Assembly: GCF_019145235.1 (NCBI RefSeq)
Contig: NZ_JAHSTV010000020.1
Location: forward strand, 1 to 58,678
Length of the DNA stretch: 58,678 nucleotides
DNA from: Pseudomonas farris
Lineage (GTDB): Bacteria > Pseudomonadota > Gammaproteobacteria > Pseudomonadales > Pseudomonadaceae
Direction of reading: 5' to 3'
In this document: piece by piece, positions 34,196-43,315 of the stretch
How positions within the stretch are numbered: the first letter of the stretch is position 1
Layout of the letters: each line of letters starts with the position of its first letter
Made by a program: the position numbers and the translations under genes
The notes under the pieces: model-generated
Databases searched by the model: none
The model's input: only the letters and a program-made list of their open reading frames with translations
Told to the model about the DNA's origin: nothing

Positions 34196-34429
34196 TCACA
34201 CTCGGTACTTACTCCGATTGAAGAACATCGAAGCCCCCGCCCCCACTATCGCGATTGCAAAGATCCCGACATCGATGCTGCCAATGTAGGGCGGCAGCAC
34301 AAATATCACGCAAAAGCCCAAACCAACCAGACCAACACCCAGCCATTTCCTGAGTACATAGCTCCTTACGCAAGTGTGCAGCAGCATCATCCCCACGCAG
34401 GCCAACGCATACTGACTGTAGAGAGTCAT
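34196..34429 (-). CDS. small membrane protein of unknown function
   Basis: The 77-residue product has three hydrophobic stretches (about residues 8-20, 29-45 and 48-66; GVGLVGLGFCVIFVLPPYIG in the middle) and a short basic C terminus (NRSKYRV). It is probably an inner-membrane protein. The start ATG at 34427-34429 follows AGGAAT; a longer form starting 11 codons upstream lacks such a site. Its codon use is a little more AT-rich than its neighbours. I do not recognise a family. Confidence 0.55.
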   Translation of the reverse strand: MTLYSQYALACVGMMLLHTCVRSYVLRKWLGVGLVGLGFCVIFVLPPYIGSIDVGIFAIAIVGAGASMFFNRSKYRV

Positions 34430-34577
34430 AAATTGATTCCTGTCAAACTCCACTGCTCGCATCCTTATCGAGTCCAGAAAGGCGCGAAGTTTCCATCAGG
34501 ATAGTGATTTGCGCAAACGGCAATCACGGCTGCAGGCGCGCTTTAATACTACAAATCTCTATACCGGTCGGTACGGG

Positions 34578-35795
34578 TCAGACTTTTTTGGTTCGTGGCA
34601 GAAGGATCGCCAACACCCCAAGCAGCGGCAAGAACGAACACAGGAAGTACACGTACTCGATGCCGTGGACATCCGCCAGATGCCCAAGCAACGCTGCGCC
34701 AATCCCACCGAAGCCGAACATCAGGCCGAAGAACACCCCGGCAATCATCCCGACATTCCCCGGCACCAGTTCTTGCGCATACACCACAATGGCCGAGAAT
34801 GCCGAGGCGAGGATGAAACCGATCACCACGCTCAGGACGCTGGTCCAGAACAGATCGACGTGGGGCAGCATTAGGGTGAACGGTGCGACGCCAAGGATCG
34901 AGAACCAGATCACCGCCTTGCGCCCGATCTTGTCGCCGATCGGCCCGCCGAAGAAGGTCCCCGCCGCTACCGCACCGAGAAACAGGAACAGGTGCAACTG
35001 CGAACTGGCCACCGACAGGTCGAATTTTTCAATCAGATAGAACGTGAAGTAGCTGGTGAGGCTGGCCATGTAGAAATACTTGGAGAACACCAGCAACCCG
35101 AGTACCACCAGTGCACTGATCACCCGGCCTTTCGACAAGCCGTGAGTCGCTGCCTGACCTTGTTTGAGCTTGAACAGGTTCAGGTGGTTGGCGTACCAAC
35201 GACTGATCCGATACAGCACGAACAGCGCAAACAGCGCGAACAATCCGAACCACGCCACATGACCCTGACCGTAGGGAATGATGATCGCCGCCGCCAACAA
35301 CGGCCCGAAAGCCGAGCCCGCATTACCGCCGACCTGAAACGTCGACTGCGCCAAGCCGAACCGCCCGCCCGAGGCCAATCTCGCCACCCGGGAAGCTTCC
35401 GGGTGAAAGGTCGATGAACCGACACCGATCAACCCCGCCGCCAGCAGAATCATCGGGAAGCTACCGACCACCGACATCATCAGAATACCGATCAATGTGC
35501 AGACAGTACCGGCCGGCAACAGCCAGGGTTTGGGATGACGATCAGTGTGGTAACCGACCCATGGCTGCAACAGCGAGGCCGTCAGTTGAAAGGTCAGGGT
35601 GATCAGACCGATCTGAGTGAAGGTCAGGCCATAGCTGGCCTTGAGCATCGGATAGATCGACGGCAATACCGCCTGAATCAGGTCGTTGATCAAATGCGCC
35701 AGCGCCACCGCGCCAATGATGCGCATGACCAGCGGACTGCTTTGTGAAGTGGTAGGCGCCGAGGTCGCGGCGGACTGAGTGTTGCTGATAGCCAT
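34578..35795 (-). CDS. fsr: fosmidomycin-resistance-type MFS exporter
   Basis: The 405-residue, 12-helix MFS protein matches E. coli Fsr in many places (HLINDLIQAVLPSIYPMLK, FTQIGLITLTFQLTASLLQP, GVGSSTFHPEASRVARLASG, GLAQSTFQVGGNAGSAFGPLL). Fsr exports fosmidomycin and some cations or dyes by proton antiport; the native substrate is unclear. It is a single gene between a small membrane protein and a divergent chemoreceptor. Confidence 0.9.
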   Translation of the reverse strand: MAISNTQSAATSAPTTSQSSPLVMRIIGAVALAHLINDLIQAVLPSIYPMLKASYGLTFTQIGLITLTFQLTASLLQPWVGYHTDRHPKPWLLPAGTVCTLIGILMMSVVGSFPMILLAAGLIGVGSSTFHPEASRVARLASGGRFGLAQSTFQVGGNAGSAFGPLLAAAIIIPYGQGHVAWFGLFALFALFVLYRISRWYANHLNLFKLKQGQAATHGLSKGRVISALVVLGLLVFSKYFYMASLTSYFTFYLIEKFDLSVASSQLHLFLFLGAVAAGTFFGGPIGDKIGRKAVIWFSILGVAPFTLMLPHVDLFWTSVLSVVIGFILASAFSAIVVYAQELVPGNVGMIAGVFFGLMFGFGGIGAALLGHLADVHGIEYVYFLCSFLPLLGVLAILLPRTKKV

Positions 35796-36118
35796 GAGAG
35801 TTTCCGTACTGCGGATGGGTGCGCACTGGCAGGCCGGTCAATGTGCCATTTTTCGGTACAGTAGCGCCATCCCCTTAGCCTGCTAACGACTTCAAAAAAG
35901 AAGGTGATAGCGCAAAGCCATGGTCTGAATCTTGCCTTGTTTATCCGTTCAACGCGGCCCCTTACAAAGGGAACCGAGAATGGGAAGTTTCGCTACAGAG
36001 TCGGCCTACAGAGCGGACCAAGGGTGAACTTTCGAGGCCTTTTAGCAGGGCACGAGTCGCGGTCGCAATGACCTCGACGCACGCCAATGGTGCGTGGTGT
36101 CCAGAGGAGTCATGGGGC
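35796..36118. other. 323-nt divergent intergenic region between fsr and a chemoreceptor gene
   Basis: This gap must hold the promoters of both divergent genes. I see an AGGAG ribosome site at 36105-36109 in front of the chemoreceptor. I find no clear operator, hairpin with T-run or small gene in the rest. Confidence 0.4.
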
Positions 36119-38176
36119 ATGCAGGCTTTTTTATCACCGGGGATCGGGCTGCTGGGGCGTTTCGGCTTCGCACGCAAATTTCAGCTGCTGTTTCTGCTGT
36201 TCATCCTGCCACTCGGGGGCAGTCTGTGGATGATCGGTCAGGATTATCGTGACAAGTTGAACCTGATCTCCGGTGAACGCGCCGGAGTTCGTCAATTGCT
36301 CGCACTTGATGCGCTCGACAATCTGCTCACCGCCCAGCGTGACCGCGCCGCGCGTTGGCGCGCCACCGAAACCAATCGCCAGCCGACACCCGCAACCATC
36401 GCGGCGATGGCAGCGTTCGACGCGGTTCAGCCGGCCGTCGCCCAAGCCACCATGGACCTGGGCAACGCCTTGAAAACCGAAGGCGCCGAGGGCCAAATCC
36501 TCACCCGCTATCAAGCCCTGCAAACCGCACTCACCGGCCTGGACTCGAAAAACCTGAGCAGCGTCGGTTGGTGGCCGGACGGTTACGATCGCTTCACCAA
36601 TGCCTTGGGTGCTCTGCAAGCCTTGCGCGAACAAATCGCGATGGACAATCGCCTGACCCTCGCGCCATGGCTGGAAACCTGGCTACTGACGCAGATCTCC
36701 ATTCAACACGCGCCGGACCTGATCGAACGGGTCGGTCGTCTCGCCGCCGTCGGTCAGGCCTCAGTAGTATCCGGGCAGTTCACCCTGCAAAGCCGCCTGC
36801 AACTGCGGGACTTGCGCAGCCGCATCGGCGATGCCCGGGAGCAGCTGGTGAAAACCGCCGGGCTGCTGGAAGCGCGCCTGCCCAGCGCCTTGCAAACCTG
36901 GGCCGGGCAATACCACGACAGCCTCAAGCACCTGGACGCCGGTTTGAAAGTGCTGGACGAGGGCGTTTTCGGCGGCAGCATCAACCTCAAGCCGGAAGAC
37001 TTTGAACGCAGCCTCGACGCCCTCCTCGGCGACCTCGCCTCGTTGCGCCAGCAATCGTTGGTTTCTCTGGATCAACGGCTGGATTACTACCACGGCTCGG
37101 CCATACGCCAGTTCATCCTGGTGGCGACAGTTTTTGGCTGCCTGCTGCTGGCCGCGTTGTACCTGTTCATCTGTTTGCAGGCCTCGATCCGTCGCAGCGC
37201 CAGCGGCATCACGCTACTGGCCGAAGCGTTGCGTGACGGCAACCTGAGCCTGCAAGTACCGGTGCAGGGCCGCGACGAACTGGCTGCTATCAGCACCGCC
37301 CTCAACGTCGCTGTAGTGCAACTGCGCAACAGCCTGCTGGGGGTCGATCACGAGACCTTGCAGCTCAGTAACGCGGTGCGCACCCTCAACCATCACTCGA
37401 GTGGTGCCCTTGGGGAAGTCGAAGCTCAGCAGTTGCAGATCAGCCAGATCGCCGCTGCGGCCACACAATTGGCCGCGACCTCTCAAGGGGTCGCCCAGAG
37501 TTGCGAACAGGCATCTGGCAGCGCTCAGCACACCCAGCGCATCGCCGCCGACAGCAGCCGTGACAGCCAACGCACGACAGCGAGTATTCAGCAGCTCAAT
37601 CAGCGCTTGAACGACACTGCGGCGGCACTGGGCCGGGTCAGCGAGCAAGGACAGCAAATTCAATTGGTGGTCGATACCATTCGCGGTGTCGCCGAGCAGA
37701 CCAACCTGCTAGCCCTCAACGCCGCCATCGAGGCCGCACGGGCCGGCGAGCAAGGTCGTGGCTTTGCCGTAGTGGCCGATGAAGTGCGCAGCCTGTCACA
37801 ACGCACCCAATCGTCCACCGCGCAAATCGCCGGCACCGTCGACAGCCTGCGCAGCACCGTCAACGAAGCCGTGAGCCTGATGGAAGCGGCCTGCGGCCAG
37901 GCGCAATCGGATGCGCAGGCCGTCACCGGTCTGGGCGAGCGCCTGGGGGAAATCGCCAACGCGGTGCAGAGTGTCACCGACACCTTGGCGCAGATCGCCA
38001 CCGCTGTTGACGAGCAAGCGAGCACCGCCGATGAAGTCAGCGGCAACATCCAGCAAGTCGATCAGGCGGCGGTACGCTTGCTTGAAGGCGCGCGGGCGGT
38101 GAATCTGGCTGCGGACACCTTGAGCCAGGGCAGCAAGGCTTTGAGTGCGAATACCGGGAAATTTCAGCTCGGTTGA
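36119..38176 (+). CDS. methyl-accepting chemotaxis protein with large periplasmic domain
   Basis: The 685-residue chemoreceptor has TM1 (residues 21-40), a roughly 290-residue all-helical periplasmic sensor, TM2 (331-353), a HAMP domain, and a cytoplasmic signalling domain with the conserved tip GVAEQTNLLALNAAIEAARA. The sensor length and helical pattern suggest a bimodular helical (HBM-like) domain; its ligand cannot be read from sequence. The ATG at 36119 after AGGAG places TM1 at the N terminus; an upstream in-frame ATG at 36068 has no ribosome site. No che genes are adjacent. Confidence 0.92.
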   Translation: MQAFLSPGIGLLGRFGFARKFQLLFLLFILPLGGSLWMIGQDYRDKLNLISGERAGVRQLLALDALDNLLTAQRDRAARWRATETNRQPTPATIAAMAAFDAVQPAVAQATMDLGNALKTEGAEGQILTRYQALQTALTGLDSKNLSSVGWWPDGYDRFTNALGALQALREQIAMDNRLTLAPWLETWLLTQISIQHAPDLIERVGRLAAVGQASVVSGQFTLQSRLQLRDLRSRIGDAREQLVKTAGLLEARLPSALQTWAGQYHDSLKHLDAGLKVLDEGVFGGSINLKPEDFERSLDALLGDLASLRQQSLVSLDQRLDYYHGSAIRQFILVATVFGCLLLAALYLFICLQASIRRSASGITLLAEALRDGNLSLQVPVQGRDELAAISTALNVAVVQLRNSLLGVDHETLQLSNAVRTLNHHSSGALGEVEAQQLQISQIAAAATQLAATSQGVAQSCEQASGSAQHTQRIAADSSRDSQRTTASIQQLNQRLNDTAAALGRVSEQGQQIQLVVDTIRGVAEQTNLLALNAAIEAARAGEQGRGFAVVADEVRSLSQRTQSSTAQIAGTVDSLRSTVNEAVSLMEAACGQAQSDAQAVTGLGERLGEIANAVQSVTDTLAQIATAVDEQASTADEVSGNIQQVDQAAVRLLEGARAVNLAADTLSQGSKALSANTGKFQLG

Positions 38177-38292
38177 CGCCCTCCCTTGGCCCGGTTTTTC
38201 GGGTCAGCGGGATAAGCGGTTGAAAGTGTGGAGAAATATTTTAAATTTACGCTTGACGCATCTTCGTTCCAGGTGAATAATGCGCGCCACTT

Positions 38293-38369
38293 GGCTACAT
38301 AGCTCAGTTGGTTAGAGCATAGCATTCATAATGCTGGGGTCCGGGGTTCAAGTCCCTGTGTAGCCACCA
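38293..38369 (+). tRNA. tRNA-Met (elongator, anticodon CAT)
   Basis: The 77-nt cloverleaf has acceptor GGCTACA/TGTAGCC, anticodon loop TTCATAA (CAT), T-arm GGGGTTCAAGTCCCT and encoded CCA. A non-initiator first pair (G-C) marks it as the elongator. PAO1 has a tRNA-Met at the equivalent place after ychF. Confidence 0.97.
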
Positions 38370-38400
38370 AGTACCGGTTTACAGACATCTAGTGAAGTCT

Positions 38401-38754
38401 ATAAGCCACACAAGAAGCCCGCCTAGTGCGGGCTTTCTTGTGTCTGGAGCATTCGTTTTGCTTCTCTCCCATGTACCGGGTCGCGCCATACACTAGCGCA
38501 TTGAAGGCCTGCGTAAACTCCTGCAAACCAGCAAGAGCTCCAATTTCGCACATACTTCCTCAGCGGACTGCCAGATGCTCGGCTTTGTCTACGCCTGGTA
38601 TCTTCCACCTCAGTAAAAAACTCTGGACGATACCGCCCGAACGCATGAAGATTCGTCGCAGATATGCCGTTTTTTCTTCTCAGCCGAAATTCAGGACATT
38701 CACCACCCTCCTCTCACTGCGGAGTTCGACGACATCAGTATGTTTTTTTGCCAT
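38401..38754 (-). pseudogene. possible decayed reading frame next to tRNA-Met
   Basis: Read on the minus strand from an ATG at 38752-38754, one frame stays protein-like for about 118 codons with only two stops, both TGA (near 38680 and 38559). It starts MAKKHTDVVELRSERRVVNV and later reads GALAGLQEFTQAFNALVYGA. It finally runs through the tRNA terminator, which argues for decay. About five or six stops would be expected by chance, so support is weak. I cannot name a family. The remaining 180 nt up to the next gene show no gene. Confidence 0.25.
38407..38444. terminator. long inverted repeat/terminator after tRNA-Met
   Basis: ACACAAGAAGCCCGC-CTAGT-GCGGGCTTTCTTGTGT forms a stem of about 15 bp with one bulge. 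The GC core followed by TTTCTT is a usable terminator on the plus strand, and the mirror works on the minus strand. Confidence 0.7.
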
Positions 38755-38934
38755 ATGAAATGCCGTGATGGCACACTGGACCTTGCACCGGTAGCTTTAT
38801 AAAATGTAAACCTCATCCGCAAAATGCCTCAAGACATAACTTGATACAATTTACCGCTTCACAAACCATGCTTCAGCAATATTGTTTGGTGCCGATATCG
38901 CATCAAATGATCCTAACAACAGGACTAACCAAGA

Positions 38935-39726
38935 ATGAGCGCTAGGATTAATATTCGTGACTTTGATGAGTGTCGCAATATTCATAAAGGCGCTGTTTTT
39001 ATTGTAGCCTCGGGAGGGTCTGCCAAAGACTTTCATCCTGAACAATTCGCAGATGTCCCCATGATCACAATGAATGGGGCTATCTCAAAGTTTATCGGGA
39101 CTGGCGTTAAGCCTTTTTTCTATGCCTGTACCGATAAGAATTTTCCCGAGCAGCAGCCGGAACTGTTCTCCCAAGCCTTACTTCTTAGTGAGCGAGTTGC
39201 CTTATGGGAGGACCAGGTTCAAAACCTGTCGGTTGCGCCAAAAGGGGAAGTGTTTTTGCTGAGCAAGGCGCCAAAGCTTTCTTGGGGCGAACTTATTGGT
39301 GTAGATAAAGACCTGATAAGAAATCGTAACTTTCTTAAGCGTCGCAATCGGCGCATCGGTTTCAGCAAAAATCTGAAGCGAGGTTTTTTCGACGCGCGCA
39401 CTGTTGCCTATGCGGCTCTGCAAATCGCTTATCACGCCGGTTTCAATAAGGTGGTGATGGTGGGGGTTGACCTAAATCAAGCTGTCAGTCGATTCTATGA
39501 AGAGAAGAACACCGTAGTTTCTCCTTGCGGACTGGATCAGCATTTTCACACCAGGATTTTACCGTCATTCAAAATAGTGGCGAGAAAAGTAATCAGTGAT
39601 CAATTCCACGTCTACAACCTTTCCAGTTCCTCAAGAATTCCCGCCGACATTATCCCCCAGATACATTTGGATGATCTCGATGCCCACGTGTATGACTTGG
39701 ATTGTTCAAAAAAAAACCGCTTGTAA
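38935..39726 (+). CDS. putative lipopolysaccharide-core biosynthesis protein (DUF115/WaaZ-like)
   Basis: The 263-residue cytoplasmic protein has FIVASGGSAKDFHPEQFADV near the N terminus and a late TVAYAALQIAYHAGFNKVVM-VGVDL segment. This resembles the nucleotide-sugar fold of DUF115/MptE-like and GT42-type enzymes and proteins labelled LPS core biosynthesis (WaaZ-like). The reaction is not known. Codon use is clearly more AT-rich than in flanking genes, and the gene sits just downstream of tRNA-Met, both signs of horizontal acquisition. The ribosome site is weak (AAGA). A terminator follows, so it is monocistronic. Confidence 0.5.
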   Translation: MSARINIRDFDECRNIHKGAVFIVASGGSAKDFHPEQFADVPMITMNGAISKFIGTGVKPFFYACTDKNFPEQQPELFSQALLLSERVALWEDQVQNLSVAPKGEVFLLSKAPKLSWGELIGVDKDLIRNRNFLKRRNRRIGFSKNLKRGFFDARTVAYAALQIAYHAGFNKVVMVGVDLNQAVSRFYEEKNTVVSPCGLDQHFHTRILPSFKIVARKVISDQFHVYNLSSSSRIPADIIPQIHLDDLDAHVYDLDCSKKNRL

Positions 39727-39777
39727 GTCTTTAGATTAACGGTCGAGTTCAAATGACTGTGCTCCACCAAGTACTGA

Positions 39778-39809
39778 AACGGCTTACCGAAAGGTAGACC
39801 GTTTTTTTT
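39778..39809 (+). terminator. rho-independent terminator of the LPS-core-like gene
   Basis: ACGGCTTACC-GAAA-GGTAGACCGT with a GAAA tetraloop is followed by seven or more T. A closely related stem follows the gamma-glutamyltransferase gene at 41772. Confidence 0.85.
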
Positions 39810-39907
39810 ATGCCTCGAGAAATGTGGCGAGAGCCCTCTGATTTGCACACCACGCCCTCGCTCGATAAAGTCCCCGGACCTTTTATCCCATGGACGGAGT
39901 GCTCCGC

Positions 39908-41752
39908 GTGTTCTCAGCCTTCCACTTGAGTCGCTATCGCCTGTCAGCCTTTTCGCTGATCGCAACCGCTTTAACCCTCGCCGCGTGCAGTGCCCCGCCC
40001 TCTTCGCCGTCAGTCTCAACCCTGCCAGTCGCGCCAGAAATCGCCTCTGGTTATCGCACCGACCTGCAGACCCGATACGCCTCCAAACACATGGCCGCAG
40101 CCGCCAACCCGCTGGCAGCCGAAGCCGGACGGCAGATGATGCGTGAGGGCGGCTCGGCGATTGATGCGGCCATTGCCATGCAGGCGGTGTTGACACTGGT
40201 CGAGCCACAATCGTCGGGTATCGGCGGTGGCGCGTTGATTGTGCTGTGGGATGGCAAGGTTGTGCGCACCTACGACGGTCGCGAAACCGCTCCGGCCGGC
40301 GCCACCGAGAAACTGTTTCTGCAAGCCGACGGCAAACCGATGCCGTTCACCCAGGCACAGATCGGCGGACGCTCAGTGGGGACGCCGGGTGTGTTGCGGG
40401 CACTGGAATTGGCCCATCAAAAGCATGGTCGCCTGCCGTGGGCGAAGTTGTTCGAACCCGCCATCAAACTCGCGGAACAAGGCTTCGCCATTTCGCCACG
40501 ACTGCATCAGTTGATCGCGGCAGACGCGTTCATACAGCGTTCACCCGACATGGCCGCCTACTTCCTGAACGCCGATGGCAGCCCGAAAGCCATCGGTACA
40601 CAGTTGAAGAACCCGGCACTCGCCGCGGTGTTCAAGCGCATCGCCAAGGAAGGTCCCGACGCCCTGTACAAAGGGCCAATCGCGAAAGAGATCGTCGCCA
40701 AGGTTCAGGATCACGCCAACCCCGGCAGCCTGTCGCTGAACGATCTCCAAGGCTACAAGGCCAAGGAACGCGGGCCGCTTTGCACCGACTACAAACGCTG
40801 GCAGGTCTGCGGCATGCCACCTCCATCGTCGGGCGGGATCGCAGTGGCGCAAATTCTCGGCACCTTGCAGGCGCTGGAATCCCGCGACCCGCGTTTTGCC
40901 CTGGCACCACTCAAACCGGTCAAGACCAGCCAACCGGCGGGCATCGAACCAGCCCCAGAAGCTGTGCACCTGATCGCTGAAGCCGAGCGCCTGGCTTACG
41001 CCGACCGAGCACAGTATGTCGCCGACACCGACTTCGTACCCGTGCCGATAAAAGGTCTGATCGACCCGACTTATCTGGCCAGCCGCGCCGCGCTGATTGG
41101 TGACCGCAGCATGAGGCAGGCCAAACCCGGCACCCCGCCGGGGATTCAGATTGCCTATGCGCCGGACCGCTCGCCACTGCGCATCTCTACCTCGCAAGTG
41201 GTGGCGGTCGATGACGAAGGTGGCGCGGTGTCCATGACCACCACCGTGGAAGCAGCGTTTGGCTCGCACCTGATGGTCCAGGGTTTTCTGCTCAACAACC
41301 AAATGACCGACTTCTCGTTCATCCCCGAAGAGAACGGGCAAAAAGTCGCCAACCGCGTCGAGCCCGGTAAACGCCCCCGCTCATCCATGGCGCCCACTCT
41401 GATCTTCGATCGCCAGAACGGCGAATTCCTGGCCACCGTCGGCTCCCCCGGCGGCTCGCAGATCATTGAGTACGTGGCCAAGTCCACCATCGGCCTGCTC
41501 GACTGGAACCTCGACCCGCAAGCGGCTATCAACCTGCCCAACTTCGGCAGCCGCAACGGCCCGACCGAACTGGAACAGGGGCAGTTCAGCACAGAGCTGA
41601 TTCAGGTACTGAAGGACAAAGGGCACAACGTGAACGAGATCGACATGACCAGCGGGACTCAGGCGATTGTTCGGGTCAAGGATGCACAAGGGAATGCGGC
41701 GTTGGCCGGTGGTGCCGATCCGCGGCGTGAGGGGCAAGCGTTGGGGGATTGA
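39908..41752 (+). CDS. ggt: gamma-glutamyltransferase family protein (lipoprotein form)
   Basis: GGT enzymes are N-terminal-nucleophile hydrolases that cleave or transfer the gamma-glutamyl group of glutathione. The 614-residue protein begins with a signal and lipobox (LAAC, Cys27), then shows EAGRQMMREGGSAIDAAIAM, EPQSSGIGGGALIVLWDGK and the late SMAPTLIF and GSPGGSQI motifs. The nucleophile Thr is at about residue 428, in ISTSQVVAVDDEGG; the usual TTH triplet is TSQ here. I prefer the GTG at 39908, 9 nt after GGAG; an ATG at 39890 lacks a ribosome site. It would act in the periplasm. Activity should be treated as unproven. Confidence 0.82.
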   Translation: MFSAFHLSRYRLSAFSLIATALTLAACSAPPSSPSVSTLPVAPEIASGYRTDLQTRYASKHMAAAANPLAAEAGRQMMREGGSAIDAAIAMQAVLTLVEPQSSGIGGGALIVLWDGKVVRTYDGRETAPAGATEKLFLQADGKPMPFTQAQIGGRSVGTPGVLRALELAHQKHGRLPWAKLFEPAIKLAEQGFAISPRLHQLIAADAFIQRSPDMAAYFLNADGSPKAIGTQLKNPALAAVFKRIAKEGPDALYKGPIAKEIVAKVQDHANPGSLSLNDLQGYKAKERGPLCTDYKRWQVCGMPPPSSGGIAVAQILGTLQALESRDPRFALAPLKPVKTSQPAGIEPAPEAVHLIAEAERLAYADRAQYVADTDFVPVPIKGLIDPTYLASRAALIGDRSMRQAKPGTPPGIQIAYAPDRSPLRISTSQVVAVDDEGGAVSMTTTVEAAFGSHLMVQGFLLNNQMTDFSFIPEENGQKVANRVEPGKRPRSSMAPTLIFDRQNGEFLATVGSPGGSQIIEYVAKSTIGLLDWNLDPQAAINLPNFGSRNGPTELEQGQFSTELIQVLKDKGHNVNEIDMTSGTQAIVRVKDAQGNAALAGGADPRREGQALGD

Positions 41753-41771
41753 GTCGTACACACGAATAAGA

Positions 41772-41802
41772 AAAGGCTTACCGCGAGGTAGGCCTTTTTT
41801 TG
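41772..41802 (+). terminator. rho-independent terminator of the ggt gene
   Basis: AAGGCTTACC-GCGA-GGTAGGCCTT is followed by T5-T7. It shares the GGCTTACC/GGTAGNCC stem with the terminator at 39778-39809 upstream of ggt. Confidence 0.85.
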
Positions 41803-41881
41803 TCAGCGAAGAATCCTAGCCTGATCAAGCCGCAAAAGCAGGCCTGCCCTTTTTAGCGCTATTCATGCCGCACAGATAGCA

Positions 41882-43198
41882 TCAAGTCGATAACTGATTG
41901 GCAAACTGCCCGACCGCGCTTACCACTTTCTGCGCCCCATCCTGGATCTCGACGATCACTGTGCCCGCCTCCGCCGCCAGCGCCAGCCCCTGTTCGGCCT
42001 GGAGTTTGCCATCGGTCATCAGGGCCACGGCGTTGCGTGCCATGTCCTGGTTCTGGCGAACGACGCCGACAATTTCATCGGTCGCCTGGCTGGTGCGCGA
42101 GGCCAGTTGCCGGACTTCGTCAGCCACCACGGCAAAACCTCGACCCTGTTCACCTGCACGGGCCGCTTCAATGGCTGCGTTGAGCGCCAGCAGGTTGGTT
42201 TGTTCGGCGATACCACTGATGGTTTTGACGATGGTGCCGATCACCAATGATTGTGCGTTCAGCGCTTCGATGCCTTCGCCAGCGGTTTGCATGTGCCTGG
42301 CCAAGTCACGCATGACGTCCACCGCTTGAGTCACCACAGTGGTACCGCGCTGGGCACTGCTGTCAGTTTGCAACGAGGTGCTGTAGGCGATGTTGGCCGC
42401 TTCGGCGACGGCCTGCTCCTGATTGACCTGATCGGTAATCACCGTGGCGAATTTCACCACTTTGTAGAGTTTGTTGTTCGCGTCGACCACCGGGTTGTAG
42501 GAAGCCTCCAGCCAGACCACGCGACCGTGGCTGTCGATACGCTTGAAACGATCGGCCACGAACTCACCGGCATTCAGGCGGCGCCAGAAGTTCTGATACT
42601 CGGCGCTGTTATATTCCTCTGGCTCACAGAAGGTGCGGTGATGTTTGCCCTGGACCTGCGCCAGGTTGTAGCCCATGCCATTGAGAAACCGCTCGTTTGC
42701 CGACAGCACATTGCCATTGAGGTCGAACTCGATGAGCGCGGTCGAACGCACCAGCGCACCGATCAGGTTCTCATGTTCACGGGACGCCTCAATGGTGCGG
42801 GTCAGGTCGCTGGAGTAAATCGAGAAGTGTTTGATCCGGCCATCCGAGGACCGCACCGGCTGCATGATCGACCGCAGCCAGGCTTCGGCACCATTGCCCC
42901 GCAATAAACGAACCGTGCCGGCAAAGTGCTCGCCACGGGTCAGCGCAGTCTTGAAGCGGCGGTGGAATTCGTCCGATTTCACATGGACGGGGACGATGTC
43001 TTCGATGTGTCGGCCGACCAGATCGTTGCCCTTGTAGAGCATCTCACCCATGAAGTTCTGGTTGACCGATTGAATCCTGCCATCGGAATCAAGAGTCAGG
43101 GCCAACATCTCGCTGTCCAGGCTCTCCTTGACTTGCTGAAGGCTGGAGAGTTCTTCGCGAAGAGCCGACAGCTCCTGCTTCAAGCGTTTGTTGAACAT
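41882..43198 (-). CDS. soluble PAS-PAS methyl-accepting chemotaxis protein (BdlA/Aer-like)
   Basis: The 438-residue protein lacks membrane helices. An N-terminal coiled coil (about residues 1-30) is followed by two PAS domains (about 33-140 and 155-260; the second has HRTFCEPEEY and VVKFATVITD) and a short signalling domain with GIAEQTNLLALNAAIEAARA. This is the BdlA-type arrangement of Pseudomonas sensors for redox or biofilm dispersal. PAS cofactors cannot be told from the sequence. The start is the ATG at 43196-43198; a GTG three codons earlier is possible. Confidence 0.88.
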   Translation of the reverse strand: MFNKRLKQELSALREELSSLQQVKESLDSEMLALTLDSDGRIQSVNQNFMGEMLYKGNDLVGRHIEDIVPVHVKSDEFHRRFKTALTRGEHFAGTVRLLRGNGAEAWLRSIMQPVRSSDGRIKHFSIYSSDLTRTIEASREHENLIGALVRSTALIEFDLNGNVLSANERFLNGMGYNLAQVQGKHHRTFCEPEEYNSAEYQNFWRRLNAGEFVADRFKRIDSHGRVVWLEASYNPVVDANNKLYKVVKFATVITDQVNQEQAVAEAANIAYSTSLQTDSSAQRGTTVVTQAVDVMRDLARHMQTAGEGIEALNAQSLVIGTIVKTISGIAEQTNLLALNAAIEAARAGEQGRGFAVVADEVRQLASRTSQATDEIVGVVRQNQDMARNAVALMTDGKLQAEQGLALAAEAGTVIVEIQDGAQKVVSAVGQFANQLST

Positions 43199-43315
43199 GG
43201 AAAGCACCGATGGACAGGGATAAAAGCTGCATACAGCCTAGCCATCGGCCTTGGGAATATTTTCTGAAGGGTGTTTCGGGATTGTCCTACAAAAATAGTG
43301 GCAACACGATCACCT

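Noticed and set aside
38426..38758. Plus-strand open frame after tRNA-Met
   Set aside because: It has an atypical composition, no ribosome site and overlaps the terminator. The minus-strand reading looks more protein-like, though decayed.
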